A stretch of DNA of 64,000 nucleotides from Streptomyces eurocidicus (lineage in GTDB: Bacteria > Actinomycetota > Actinomycetes > Streptomycetales > Streptomycetaceae), in contig NZ_LGUI01000001.1 in assembly GCF_002891295.1 (NCBI RefSeq), positions 744,001 to 808,000 of the forward strand, written 5' to 3'. This document shows positions 18,643 through 28,975 of the stretch, piece by piece. Positions within the stretch are counted from its first letter, which is position 1; the number at the start of each line of letters is the position of its first letter. The notes beneath the pieces were generated by a model that saw only the letters and a program-made list of their open reading frames with translations, was not told the DNA's origin and searched no databases. The position numbers and the translations under genes are program-made.

Positions 18643-19905
18643 ATGTCGCAACTGCCGCGACCCCCACAGCTGACGGCCTGTCCCGTCTGCCACGAGCCGC
18701 TGGAGCCGGGTGACAACTTCTGCGGCGGCTGCGGCGCCGATCTGTCGGCGCCGCCGCCCGGCGAGCGGTTCCCGGCGCCCTCCGGCACCCCGGCGGCGGC
18801 GCCCGGCCGCCGCGCGGCCGGCCGCCCCGGGCCGCCGCCGGGCGCCGACGCCTCCGTTCCCGATCCCCGCGCGTTCGGCGGGGTGCCCGCGCAGTCGGCG
18901 CACGGCGCCCTGGCGGGCAGAGGGGACCGGCCGCGGCCGGACGGCGGCAGGTCCCCCCTGCCCGCCGCGAACGGCACCGGCCGCACCTGTGGGGCCTGCC
19001 GATCCGGCATGATCGACAAAGACGGGTACTGCGAACACTGCGGACACGCACCGCGCGAACGGGATCACATGGAGCACCAGTTGCCAGGCGTCGCGGCGGT
19101 CAGCGACCGCGGACTGCGCCACCACCGGAACGAGGACGCCTACGCGGTGTCCACCGTGCCTCTCGCGGACGGCGGCCCCGCCACCGTCGCCGTCGTCAGC
19201 GACGGCGTCTCCTCCGCGACCCGGCCCGACGAGGCGTCGGCCGCCGCCTGCGCCGCCGCGCGCGAGACGCTGGTGACGGCGCTCCCGCGGGGCACGGACC
19301 CGCGGCAGGCCACCCACGACGCGATCGTCCGGGCCGCCGAGGCGGTCACCTCGCTCGCGGCGCCGCCACCGCCCGCGAACGAGCCTCGCCAGCACGAGAC
19401 GCACCGCCAGGAGAACGCCCCGGCCTGCACCATCGTGACCGCGGTCGTCACCGGCGACCTGCTGACGGTCGGCTGGATCGGCGACAGCCGCGCCTACTGG
19501 GTGCCGGAGGACCGGGCCACCCAGCCCGCCCGGCTCACCGAGGACGACTCCTGGGCCGCGCAGATGGTCGCGGCGGGCCTGCTGTCGGAGGCCGAGGCGT
19601 ACGCGGACGAGCGCGCGCACGCGATCACGGGCTGGCTGGGCGCGGACGCGTACGAGGTCGATCCGCACACCGCGTCGTTCCACCCCGACCGCAAGGGCGT
19701 GGTCATCGTCTGCACCGACGGGCTGTGGAACTACGCCGAGTCCGCCGAGCGGATGGCCGAGATCACTCCGCCGGACGCCCGTTCCCACCCGCTGGAATGC
19801 GCCCGGCGGTTGCTGGCCCACGCCCTGGACGGAGGGGGCCACGACAACGTAACAGTGGCCGTACTGCCGTTCCCCCTGCCGCCCGAGGGGGCAGGATCGG
19901 CCTGA
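18643..19905 (+). CDS. Zinc-ribbon PP2C-family protein phosphatase
   Basis: A 420-residue protein with two zinc-ribbon motifs, CPVCHEPLEPGDNFCGGCG near residue 15 and CGACRSG...YCEHCGH near residues 112-130, followed by a PP2C metal-dependent Ser/Thr phosphatase domain. Metal-binding motifs are RNEDAY, VVSDGVSS, WIGDSRAYW, CTDGLW and HDNVTVAV. It starts 3 bp after the kinase gene and most likely reverses that kinase's phosphorylation. The paired zinc ribbons recur in the FHA protein of this locus and could mediate assembly between the parts (inference). Confidence 0.9.
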   Translation: MSQLPRPPQLTACPVCHEPLEPGDNFCGGCGADLSAPPPGERFPAPSGTPAAAPGRRAAGRPGPPPGADASVPDPRAFGGVPAQSAHGALAGRGDRPRPDGGRSPLPAANGTGRTCGACRSGMIDKDGYCEHCGHAPRERDHMEHQLPGVAAVSDRGLRHHRNEDAYAVSTVPLADGGPATVAVVSDGVSSATRPDEASAAACAAARETLVTALPRGTDPRQATHDAIVRAAEAVTSLAAPPPPANEPRQHETHRQENAPACTIVTAVVTGDLLTVGWIGDSRAYWVPEDRATQPARLTEDDSWAAQMVAAGLLSEAEAYADERAHAITGWLGADAYEVDPHTASFHPDRKGVVIVCTDGLWNYAESAERMAEITPPDARSHPLECARRLLAHALDGGGHDNVTVAVLPFPLPPEGAGSA

Positions 19906-20059
19906 CGGCCGACGTGGCCGTGACGACGGGGGATCACACCGGTGCCGCGCCCCGCGCCGTTCCGGCAAGGGTGGCCCTCCGCCCTGTCCGGCCGCCGGGC
20001 GCGCCCTCGCGCCCGTACCGCCCACGTGCCCGACGACAGTGACCGAGGAGCCGAATCAG

Positions 20060-21421
20060 ATGGCCAACTTCGCCAAGCCGGGCGTGCCCCGCTTCGCGGT
20101 CGAGGTGTATCAGAACGCGCACCTGCCCGAGGGCGGCCGTGAGGTGAACGCGATCGTGACGGTCACCGCCACCGGCGGGGGCACCACCGGTGAGACGCCC
20201 CTGGTGCCCCACCAGTCCCCGGTGGGCGTCGCCGCCCGTCCCGCCGCGCCGGCCGCGGGCGTGGTCGTCATGGTCGACTGCTCCGGCTCGATGGAGTACC
20301 CGCCCACCAAGATGCGCAACGCCCGGGACGCCACGGCCGCCGCCATCGACACCCTGCGCGACGGGGTGGCCTTCGCGGTGGTGGCCGGCACCCACCAGGC
20401 CAAGGAGGCGTATCCAGGCGGCGGCCGGCTGGCGGTGGCGGACGCCACCACCCGGCACCAGGCCAAGGAGGCGCTGCGCAAGCTCACCCCGGGCGGCGGC
20501 ACCGCCATCGGCACCTGGCTGCGCCTGGCCGACCGGCTGTTCGCCTCCTCCGACGTGTCGATCCGGCACGGGATCCTGCTGACGGACGGGCGCAACGAGC
20601 ACGAGGAGCCGGAGGCGCTGCGGACCACGCTGAACGCCTGCGCGGGCCGGTTCACCTGTGACGCCCGGGGCGTGGGGACGGACTGGGAGGTCAAGGAGGT
20701 CACCGGCATCGCCTCGGCGCTGCTGGGCACGGCGGACATCGTCGCCGATCCGGCCGGGCTGGCCGCGGACTTCACCCGGATGATGGAGTCCACGATGGGC
20801 AAGGAGGTCGCGGACGTGGCGCTGCGGCTGTGGACCCCACAGGGCGCCGAGGTGCGGTACGTCAAGCAGGTCGCGCCGTCGGTGGAGGAACTGACCGGTC
20901 GGCGGGTCGAGTCGGGGCCGCGTACGGGCGACTACCCGACGGGTTCGTGGGGCGACGAGTCGCGCGACTACCACGTGTGCGTACGGGTGCCGAGCGCCGC
21001 GGTGGGCGAGGAGATGCTGGCCGCCCGGGTCTCGCTGGTCCTGCCCGCACCGGACGGCGGCCCGGCGCAGGTGCTCTCGCAGGGGCTGGTCCGGGCGGTG
21101 TGGACGGCCGACCCGGCCGTTTCGACGTCCATCAACCCCCAGGTCGCCCATTACACCGGGCAGGCCGAGCTGGCCCGGGTCATCCAGCAGGGTCTGGACC
21201 TGCGCAGGTCGGGGGATGTCGACGGGGCGACGGCGAAGCTGGGGCGGGCCGTGCAGCTGGCGAGCCGCTCCGGCAACGAGGACACCGCGAAACTCCTCGC
21301 CAAGGTGGTGGACGTGGTGGATGCCGCGACCGGTACTGTGCGGCTGAAGGCGAAGGTCTCCGCGGAGGCGCAGATGACGCTGGAAACGCGTTCGACGAAG
21401 ACCGTGCGCGTGAAGAAGTAG
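20060..21421 (+). CDS. von Willebrand factor type A domain protein
   Basis: A 453-residue protein. The vWA domain begins near residue 66, and the MIDAS metal site DCSGSM is at 73-78. TPGGGTAIGTWL and LLTDGRNEHEEPEAL supply further conserved positions. The C-terminal third looks like a beta-rich region plus a helical end (AELARVIQQGLDLRRSGDVD). The ATG at 20060 was chosen over the GTG at 20039 because GAGGAG lies about 9 bases before it and the product then begins ANFAKPGVPRFAVEVYQN. It probably binds a protein partner through the metal site within the kinase-phosphatase module. Confidence 0.87.
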   Translation: MANFAKPGVPRFAVEVYQNAHLPEGGREVNAIVTVTATGGGTTGETPLVPHQSPVGVAARPAAPAAGVVVMVDCSGSMEYPPTKMRNARDATAAAIDTLRDGVAFAVVAGTHQAKEAYPGGGRLAVADATTRHQAKEALRKLTPGGGTAIGTWLRLADRLFASSDVSIRHGILLTDGRNEHEEPEALRTTLNACAGRFTCDARGVGTDWEVKEVTGIASALLGTADIVADPAGLAADFTRMMESTMGKEVADVALRLWTPQGAEVRYVKQVAPSVEELTGRRVESGPRTGDYPTGSWGDESRDYHVCVRVPSAAVGEEMLAARVSLVLPAPDGGPAQVLSQGLVRAVWTADPAVSTSINPQVAHYTGQAELARVIQQGLDLRRSGDVDGATAKLGRAVQLASRSGNEDTAKLLAKVVDVVDAATGTVRLKAKVSAEAQMTLETRSTKTVRVKK

Positions 21422-21516
21422 CCGGGGGCGGTCGCCACCGCCCCACGGCCGGAGTTCCCGTACGACCAGCGGCGACAGCCTGACGACGAACGGCACACGA
21501 GGGGGAGTCAACCGAC

Positions 21517-22545
21517 ATGCCGACCTGCCCGAACGGCCACCAGTCGGCGGCCGACGACTGGTGCGAGGTGTGCGGCCACCGGATGTCGGCGACCGCCACG
21601 GGCGCCGTCCCCCGCCGCCCCGCCCGCCGGCCCGCCGCTGGGCGCGCCCCCGGCGGTCAGGGCTTCGGCGATCCGACGGTCCAGGCCGAGCTGTGCCCGC
21701 GCTGCCGCACGCCCCGTGAGGCCCAGGCGCCCTTCTGCGAGGAGTGCCGGCACAATTTCATGGCTCCGGCCGGGGGTTCGTTCGGGCCGCCGCCGGTGTC
21801 GCAGCCGCAGGGCCTCCAGTCGGCCCCGCCGCCCCCGCCGCAGCACACCCAGCCGCCGCAGTCGTACGAGTACTACGGCTCGCGTCCGTCCCGGATCAAC
21901 CGGCCGGCCGAGCCGCTCACCCCGCAGACGCACCCGCCGGCGCCGGCCTTCGGCGACGACGCCGCGGACGACTGGCTGCTGTCCCCGCCGAGCGCGGGCC
22001 AGGCGCCGCCGCCCCCGCCCGCGCCGCCGTACGAGCCCCCTTACGAGCCCCCCAACAAGCCGCAGTACCCGTACGAGCCGCACACCGCGGAGGGCGTGCC
22101 CTCGGGCGTGCCCCCGCAGGGCCAGCCGCCCGTCCAGCCGGCCGGCTGGGTCGCGGTGATCGCGCCGGACCGCGAGTACTTCATGGCGATGATGAACCGC
22201 AGCGGGCCCGAGGCCGCCGGGCTCAACCTCCCGGCGTACTCCCCCGAGCTGCGGCTGCCGCTCGGCGGCCATCAGGTGACCGTCGGCCGCCGCCGGCACA
22301 GCACCGGCGAGTCCCCGGACATCGACCTGTCCAGGCCGCCGGAGGACCCGGGCGTCTCGCACCAGCACGCCATGTTCGTCCAGCAGCCGGACGGCAGCTG
22401 GGCGGTCGTGGACCAGGACTCCACCAACGGCACCACGATCAACGGCTCGGAGGACCCGATCCAGCCGTACGTGCCGGTGCCGCTGAGCGAGGGCGACCGG
22501 GTGCACGTGGGCGCCTGGACGACGATCACGCTCCACCGGGGCTGA
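21517..22545 (+). CDS. Zinc-ribbon FHA domain protein
   Basis: A 342-residue protein. Two zinc-ribbon-like Cys pairs open it (CPNGHQS...CEVCGH at 4-22, CPRCRTP...CEECRHNF at ~67-85), then a Pro/Gln/Tyr-rich linker (~90-210), then an FHA domain with VTVGRRRHSTGES, VSHQHAMF and STNGTTING. FHA domains bind phosphothreonine. At the end of a PknG/PP2C locus it is the natural phospho-reader or substrate, by analogy with GarA/OdhI, though the linker and zinc ribbons differ from those small proteins. GAGGGGGAG precedes the ATG. Confidence 0.88.
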   Translation: MPTCPNGHQSAADDWCEVCGHRMSATATGAVPRRPARRPAAGRAPGGQGFGDPTVQAELCPRCRTPREAQAPFCEECRHNFMAPAGGSFGPPPVSQPQGLQSAPPPPPQHTQPPQSYEYYGSRPSRINRPAEPLTPQTHPPAPAFGDDAADDWLLSPPSAGQAPPPPPAPPYEPPYEPPNKPQYPYEPHTAEGVPSGVPPQGQPPVQPAGWVAVIAPDREYFMAMMNRSGPEAAGLNLPAYSPELRLPLGGHQVTVGRRRHSTGESPDIDLSRPPEDPGVSHQHAMFVQQPDGSWAVVDQDSTNGTTINGSEDPIQPYVPVPLSEGDRVHVGAWTTITLHRG

Positions 22546-22579
22546 TTGACCGGGGCGCGTCCGTGCGCGGCCCGGTGGG

Positions 22580-23542
22580 TCAGTCCACGGGCTCGCCCAG
22601 CGGCCAGCGCCAGGGGCTGCGCGGGGTGTCCAGCCAGGCCCACTGGCGGCCGTCGGCCACGGTCACGCCGAAGCGCTCGCGCGGCGGGCGCCCCTCGTCG
22701 CGCCAGAAGGCGAGGGCGTCGGCCGGGTCCAGCCGGCCCGCGGTCAGCGCCAGCAGGAACCGGAATCGATCATTCCGGAGGAGTCCGCAGGGGATGCCGC
22801 CGGTGTCGTACGACGGCTGGGGCGCCGCCTCACCGCCCCGCAGCGGTACGAAGTAGGCGGGCGTCCGCAGGAACCGTCCCTCGGCGTGCGTGGCGTCCCT
22901 GACCCGCAGCGCGATCAGGCCGGTGGCGAGCGGGGCGAGGATCAGCGCGCCGGGGCCGCTCTGCGCGAGCCAGGCGGCCGGTACGGACGGGAGCGCGCAG
23001 GTGGCCATCGTCCGGTCGAAGGGGGCGCGGGAGGGGCAGCCGAGCGCCCCGTCGCCGGTGACGACCGTGGGGTGGAAGCCGGCCTCCGCGAGATGGGCGC
23101 GGGCCGCGTCGGTGATCTCCGCGTCGAGGTCGACGGTGGTGACGGCGTCGTCGCCGAGCCGGTGCGCGAGCAGCGCCGCGTTGTAGCCGGTACCCGCGCC
23201 GATCTCCAGGACCCGGTGGCCGTCGTGCACGTCCAGGGCCGCCAGCATCATGGCCATCAGGGACGGCTGGCTGCTGGAGGAGATCAGCTCCCCGTCCCGC
23301 AGATGGGTGGCGAGCGGCTCGTCCGCGTAGGCCCCGGACAGCCAGGCGGCACGGCCGCGGGGGTCGGGGTCGTCGCGCGAGAGCCGCCGGTAGCCGCCGG
23401 GGACCCCCGCGTAGTACGCGGGGACGAACAGCTCCCTCGGCACCTCCGCGAAGGCGGCCCGCCACCGGGGGTCGGTGAGCTCCCCCTCGGCCTGGAGCCT
23501 TCCGACCAGCCGCTCCCGCAGGTCCGCGCCCGTCTCGCCCAT
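22580..23542 (-). CDS. Protein-L-isoaspartate O-methyltransferase-like SAM methyltransferase
   Basis: A 320-residue Rossmann-fold methyltransferase. The AdoMet-binding motif I is VLEIGAGTGYNAALL near residue 115; the PCMT-like segment ELISSSSQPSLMAMMLAAL precedes it and VTTVDLDAEI follows. VPRELFVPAYY near residue 35 is shared with the isoaspartyl repair family. The C-terminal third is longer than in classical PCMT. In several Streptomyces peptide clusters similar enzymes serve ATP-grasp peptide maturation, but no ATP-grasp gene is nearby. The gene converges on the FHA gene. Confidence 0.85.
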   Translation of the reverse strand: MGETGADLRERLVGRLQAEGELTDPRWRAAFAEVPRELFVPAYYAGVPGGYRRLSRDDPDPRGRAAWLSGAYADEPLATHLRDGELISSSSQPSLMAMMLAALDVHDGHRVLEIGAGTGYNAALLAHRLGDDAVTTVDLDAEITDAARAHLAEAGFHPTVVTGDGALGCPSRAPFDRTMATCALPSVPAAWLAQSGPGALILAPLATGLIALRVRDATHAEGRFLRTPAYFVPLRGGEAAPQPSYDTGGIPCGLLRNDRFRFLLALTAGRLDPADALAFWRDEGRPPRERFGVTVADGRQWAWLDTPRSPWRWPLGEPVD

Positions 23543-23635
23543 GACTCCACTGTGCGCCGCCGCGGGACGTCGCGCGAAGTGCGCGGGAGTCCTGGACCTC
23601 CGGTCCTAGGCCGGTCGGTCTGAGACCATGGAAGG

Positions 23636-24040
23636 GTGAACAAGATTCCGCGCGGCACGCTTCAGGAGCAGACCTTCTACGAGCAGGTCGGCGGCGAGGA
23701 GACCTTCCGGCGCCTGGTGCACCGCTTCTACCAGGGGGTAGCCGAGGATCCGCTGCTGCGGCCGATGTACCCCGAGGAGGACCTCGGCCCCGCCGAGGAG
23801 CGCCTGGTGCTCTTCCTCATGCAGTACTGGGGCGGCCCGCGCACCTACAGCGACAACCGCGGCCACCCCAGGCTGCGGATGCGGCACGCGCCGTTCACGG
23901 TGGACCGGGCGGCGCACGACGCGTGGCTGCGGCACATGAAGACGGCGGTGGACGAACTGGAGCTGGCCCCGGCGCACGCGGAGCAGCTGTGGAACTATCT
24001 GACGTACGCGGCGGCGTCGATGGTGAACGCGCCGGGCTGA
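23636..24040 (+). CDS. Group II truncated haemoglobin (GlbO-like)
   Basis: A 134-residue globin of the truncated O class. Key positions are visible: Tyr B10 in HRFYQGV, Tyr CD1 in LLRPMYPEED, the proximal His in RMRHAPF, and the group II Trp G8 in AHDAWLRHM. Such proteins bind O2 or other small ligands and are linked to oxidative and nitrosative stress and to respiration in actinobacteria. The GTG start follows GGAAGG very closely, so translation may be leaderless or use a short leader. It is divergent from the methyltransferase gene. Confidence 0.92.
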   Translation: MNKIPRGTLQEQTFYEQVGGEETFRRLVHRFYQGVAEDPLLRPMYPEEDLGPAEERLVLFLMQYWGGPRTYSDNRGHPRLRMRHAPFTVDRAAHDAWLRHMKTAVDELELAPAHAEQLWNYLTYAAASMVNAPG

Positions 24041-24088
24041 CATATCCAGCCCGTCCGTTCAGCCCGTCCGGCGCTTGAGGACCGGGGT

Positions 24089-24105
24089 CCGGGGCGGAGC
24101 CCCGG
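24089..24105. terminator. GC hairpin in a common Streptomyces intergenic sequence
   Basis: CCGGGGC and GCCCCGG flank GGA, between the convergent globin and hypothetical genes. The surrounding text (CCGTCCGGCGCTTGAGGAC...) resembles an intergenic element found many times in Streptomyces chromosomes; a related fragment with GCTTGAGGACACCGGGAAGGGG lies at about 4447-4470. Confidence 0.5.
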
Positions 24106-24193
24106 TTGAGGGAAGGGGCGGGTAGGGGAAAAAGCCCCGCAGGGCCCCACCATCCGCGCGGCGGCCCCTCAGGCCACCCCCGGCACCGCAGCC

Positions 24194-24955
24194 TCAGGCC
24201 GGCGTGACCGTAAGCCCCGTAACCCCACCTACGCGCACCACCACAGACCCGTACGGCGTGCGCAACCGCAGCCACCCCCCGGCCGCGAACAGCGTCAGTG
24301 GCTCGGGCGCCGGTCCGACGCCCCCGCCGACGCGGGCCAGCTGCCGGACCACCGCGCCCGCGGGAAGCGGCCGCAGGAACCCCAGCGCCTGCGCGGCGTG
24401 CACCGCGCGCAACGGCAGCCCCGTCTCGCCCAGCGTGCGGGACCAGATCTCGCGACCGATGCGGTCGCGCTCACCGCGGGTGCGGTGCTGCTCGGGCAGC
24501 GCCTCGTCCCGCGCGCGGAACTCCGCCACGGCGGCGGCGACGGCGCCCCGGACAGCGGCCACGTCGGGCAGGCCCGCCACCCGCTGCCAGCCGCCGCGCG
24601 GCGGCAGCACACCGGCCCACGGCGGGCCGGTGACGGCGTCGGGAACGGTGATCTCCAGCCCGCCGTCGGCCGAGGGGGTCGCGGTGTCCAGGGCGTCGGC
24701 CAGCTGACCGGCCGAGACCGTGGTGTCGAACACCGTCTCCCCGGCGCCCCCGGCCAGCCGCGCGGTGCGGATGGCGAGGACCTCGAAGGACGGCGGGCGG
24801 CCGAAGACGGCGAGCACGCCGCCGTCGGCCTGGAGCCGGACGGCGGCGGCGCGGTCGTAGTGGATCAGCCGGGCCAGGAAGGCGACCAGGTCGGCCGCCT
24901 CCCCGGCGTCGGCGAAGCTCAGCCGCTGCCCGTACGGGGGCTGGGACGCCGTCAT
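24194..24955 (-). CDS. Conserved actinobacterial protein of unknown function
   Basis: A 253-residue soluble protein I do not recognise as a named family. The N-terminal half (FADAGEAADLVAFLARLIHYDRAAAVRLQADGG split over residues ~12-45) and FDTTVSAGQLADAL look like an alpha/beta fold. The C-terminus, SVVVRVGGVTGLTVTPA, is beta-rich. It overlaps the upstream thioesterase gene by 4 bp and is probably in one operon with it and ettA. Confidence 0.75.
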   Translation of the reverse strand: MTASQPPYGQRLSFADAGEAADLVAFLARLIHYDRAAAVRLQADGGVLAVFGRPPSFEVLAIRTARLAGGAGETVFDTTVSAGQLADALDTATPSADGGLEITVPDAVTGPPWAGVLPPRGGWQRVAGLPDVAAVRGAVAAAVAEFRARDEALPEQHRTRGERDRIGREIWSRTLGETGLPLRAVHAAQALGFLRPLPAGAVVRQLARVGGGVGPAPEPLTLFAAGGWLRLRTPYGSVVVRVGGVTGLTVTPA

Positions 24956-25428
24956 GCGGCGACGGCCCCCTTCGCGGGCCTGCCGTCCGGACCCTGCCGG
25001 CCCTGCTGGCCCTCCTGGCCGGCGTCGTCCTGGAAGTCCGCCAGGAACATCCGCTCCTCGGCGGTGATCCGGCGGGGCCGGCCGGCCGCGAAGTCGAAGG
25101 GCACGACGACGGTGGAGGCCCGGACGTAGACCTGCTCCTCGTCCTTGACCTCATAGGCGACGGTCAGGGAGGCCGCGCCCACCTTCGTCACCCACGTCTC
25201 CACGGTCACCGGCGCATGCCGGTGGACCAGGGGGCGCAGGTAGTCGATCTCGTGCCGGGCCACGACGGACCCGCCCTGGAACGACTCGCTGCCCTCCCCC
25301 GGAGCCAGCCGGAACATGAAGTCGATCCGCGCCTCTTCGAGGTAACGGATGAAGACCGCGTTGTTCACATGGCCGAAGGCGTCCATGTCCGACCAGCGCA
25401 GGGGGCAGGAGTAGAGGTGGCGCGCCAC
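24952..25428 (-). CDS. Acyl-CoA thioesterase, hotdog fold (4HBT family)
   Basis: A 158-residue hotdog thioesterase. The diagnostic stretch is RWSDMDAFGHVNNAVFIRYLEEAR at residues ~12-35, where Asp of the DMD motif is the usual catalytic residue, followed by EIDYLRPL and VVPFDFAAGRPRRI. It hydrolyses acyl-CoA thioesters; the chain preference cannot be read. The GTG at 25428 is 2 bp from the end of ettA, and the longer frame simply runs into ettA. The C-terminus is a Gln/Gly-rich tail. Confidence 0.88.
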   Translation of the reverse strand: MARHLYSCPLRWSDMDAFGHVNNAVFIRYLEEARIDFMFRLAPGEGSESFQGGSVVARHEIDYLRPLVHRHAPVTVETWVTKVGAASLTVAYEVKDEEQVYVRASTVVVPFDFAAGRPRRITAEERMFLADFQDDAGQEGQQGRQGPDGRPAKGAVAA

Positions 25429-25430
25429 GG

Positions 25431-27095
<1,665 letters not shown>

Positions 27096-27262
27096 GAGAA
27101 ACCGTCCGGCAATCGAGAAGGGCCAATGTGCGGCTCCGCCGCGTGAGGGCAGATACACCCCATCTTGCCGCACCGGTACCCCTTGACGGAAACGGGTTCG
27201 CCGACGATCTCGCTCCCGTCCGCGCCCCGCGGCCGCCCGTTCGAGGGGCCCGCGGCGGCCGC

Positions 27263-27295
27263 GGGCCGGTGATCAGCGGATTCGATCACCGGCCC
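27263..27295 (-). terminator. Inverted-repeat terminator after the thioester protein gene
   Basis: GGGCCGGTGATC (27263-27274) and GATCACCGGCCC (27284-27295) are perfect 12-bp arms with a 9-base loop, 17 bp beyond the stop of the gene read from 28754. No T-run is present. Confidence 0.65.
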
Positions 27296-27311
27296 CGGCC
27301 GGATCCCGGGG

Positions 27312-28754
27312 TCACTCCCCGGAGGCCGCCTTCTCCCGGCGCAGGAGGTAGACCGCGCCGCTGCCGACGACGATCAGGGCGATCGCTATCCCGGTGAACT
27401 TCGGATTGGCGTTGCCACCGCCCGTGACCGCGAGGTCACCGTCCACGGAGGCGTTGACCGTGCCCTTGCCCGTGCCGCCCGTCGACGCCGGGCTCATCCG
27501 GGAGGCGAGGGTGGCCTTGGTGCCGCCGGCCCCGCCGCCGTCCGCGGTGGCGGCCGCGCCGGTCTCCGCCGTGGCGCAGTCCAGGATCCCGGAGAAGGTC
27601 CGGGCGAGACCGTGCGGGCCCCTGATCGTGAACTTGTACGCCTGGTCCTCGGCCACCTTTACGAAGATCGTCTCCGTGCGGCCGGCCGGGACGGTGTGCT
27701 TCGCGCCGTCGAGCTCGAAGGTGTAGGGGGCGTCGCCCTGGTTGTCGGCGGTGACCTCCACGCCGCCCTTGGGGCAGTTCTTCCGGGCGGACAGGGCCGG
27801 AATGGCGCCCTTGGTCGCCCAGGTCGCGGTGGCGGAGGCCGAGACCGTGCTCTCGCTGGAACCGGCCAGGATCTGGGTCTGCGTCGTGGTGTGGTCCCCG
27901 ATGAAGACGCGGCCGACCGGGACCTTGGTGGCGGCCATGGCCCGCAGGGACAGGGAGCCGTCGCGGACGCCCGGCCGCACGTCGAAGAAGAGCTCGCCGC
28001 CGTCGGCCGTGGAGGTGACCGGCTTGCCGTCCTTATCGACGATCCGCACGCCCTTCGCGGCGGCGTCGCCGGAGGGGGTGACGGTGACGCTCCCGGCGTT
28101 GGTGTGGACGGTGACCGGGCCGAGCTTCTGACCGGACCGGCCGGAGACCGCCGACGGGGTCAGCCTGAGCGACGCGTCGGGCTCGTCGGTGTCGCGGGCG
28201 TTCTTGTAGAGGTAGTCGGCGAGCTTCTCGGCCGCGGGGTCCTTGGCGTCGACCTCGACGCCGTCGGAGTAGCGCCAGATGGCGACCTGGGTGCCCGCGG
28301 CGGCCGTGTCGGCGTTCAGCGTGCCCGTGTCGGCGTCCTTGGCGAGCGCGGCGAGGTCGTTCACCTGGGGGTAGGAGTGCTGGAGGATCCAGCGGATCTT
28401 CCCCGCGTTCTTGTTGGCGTGCAGGGACGACTCGCCCCAGCCCACCTCCTTGTACCGCGCGCCGTCCACGGTGTTGGTGAGTATGTCGACGCAGTAGGTC
28501 TGGAGGGCGCCGCCGCCGTCGACCTTCATCTCGAAGAGGCCGGCCGTCATCTCCCCGGTCTTGCGCCGGTCGTGCACGACGGCCCCGGAGCCCGCGGTGA
28601 TCCTGCCGAGCGTGGCGGTGACCCCACCGGGACTCTGCGGCGCGTCGTCCGCCGCCGCCGGGTCTCCCGCGGCTATCGTTCCCACCGCGGCCAGGCCCGA
28701 CACCAGCGCCGCCGCGGCACAGCGGACAGCCCTCCGCCTCATGACAGAAATCAT
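27312..28754 (-). CDS. Cys-Gln thioester-forming surface protein with LAxTG-like sorting signal
   Basis: A 480-residue secreted protein: signal peptide (MRRRAVRCAAAALVSGL), then a TQXA thioester domain with Cys in TYCVDI and Gln in TQVAIWRYSDG, which together form an internal Cys-Gln thioester used for covalent attachment to targets. Beta-rich repeats follow, then a Gly/Thr linker, the sorting motif LAVTG, a hydrophobic helix (IAIALIVVGSGAVYLL) and the basic tail RREKAASGE. The pentapeptide fits class E sortases of Streptomyces. GGAAGGA precedes the ATG at 28754. Confidence 0.9.
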   Translation of the reverse strand: MISVMRRRAVRCAAAALVSGLAAVGTIAAGDPAAADDAPQSPGGVTATLGRITAGSGAVVHDRRKTGEMTAGLFEMKVDGGGALQTYCVDILTNTVDGARYKEVGWGESSLHANKNAGKIRWILQHSYPQVNDLAALAKDADTGTLNADTAAAGTQVAIWRYSDGVEVDAKDPAAEKLADYLYKNARDTDEPDASLRLTPSAVSGRSGQKLGPVTVHTNAGSVTVTPSGDAAAKGVRIVDKDGKPVTSTADGGELFFDVRPGVRDGSLSLRAMAATKVPVGRVFIGDHTTTQTQILAGSSESTVSASATATWATKGAIPALSARKNCPKGGVEVTADNQGDAPYTFELDGAKHTVPAGRTETIFVKVAEDQAYKFTIRGPHGLARTFSGILDCATAETGAAATADGGGAGGTKATLASRMSPASTGGTGKGTVNASVDGDLAVTGGGNANPKFTGIAIALIVVGSGAVYLLRREKAASGE

Positions 28755-28975
28755 CGATTTCCTTCCGGGCGATCGCAGAACCAGTCGATGCGCCTCGCCA
28801 GCGAACTCAAAACTCAGACGCCCCCGTTGCCACGTGCTGCGAACGTGATCTTAAAGAGCGAGCTGGTGATCATCCCCACTCAGGGCACTGCTCAACCGAT
28901 CCGAATCGGAATCGTTACCCTGGCACGCCACCTGACCTGGCATTATCGATAAATCGCCGGGGCAAAACCCCCATT

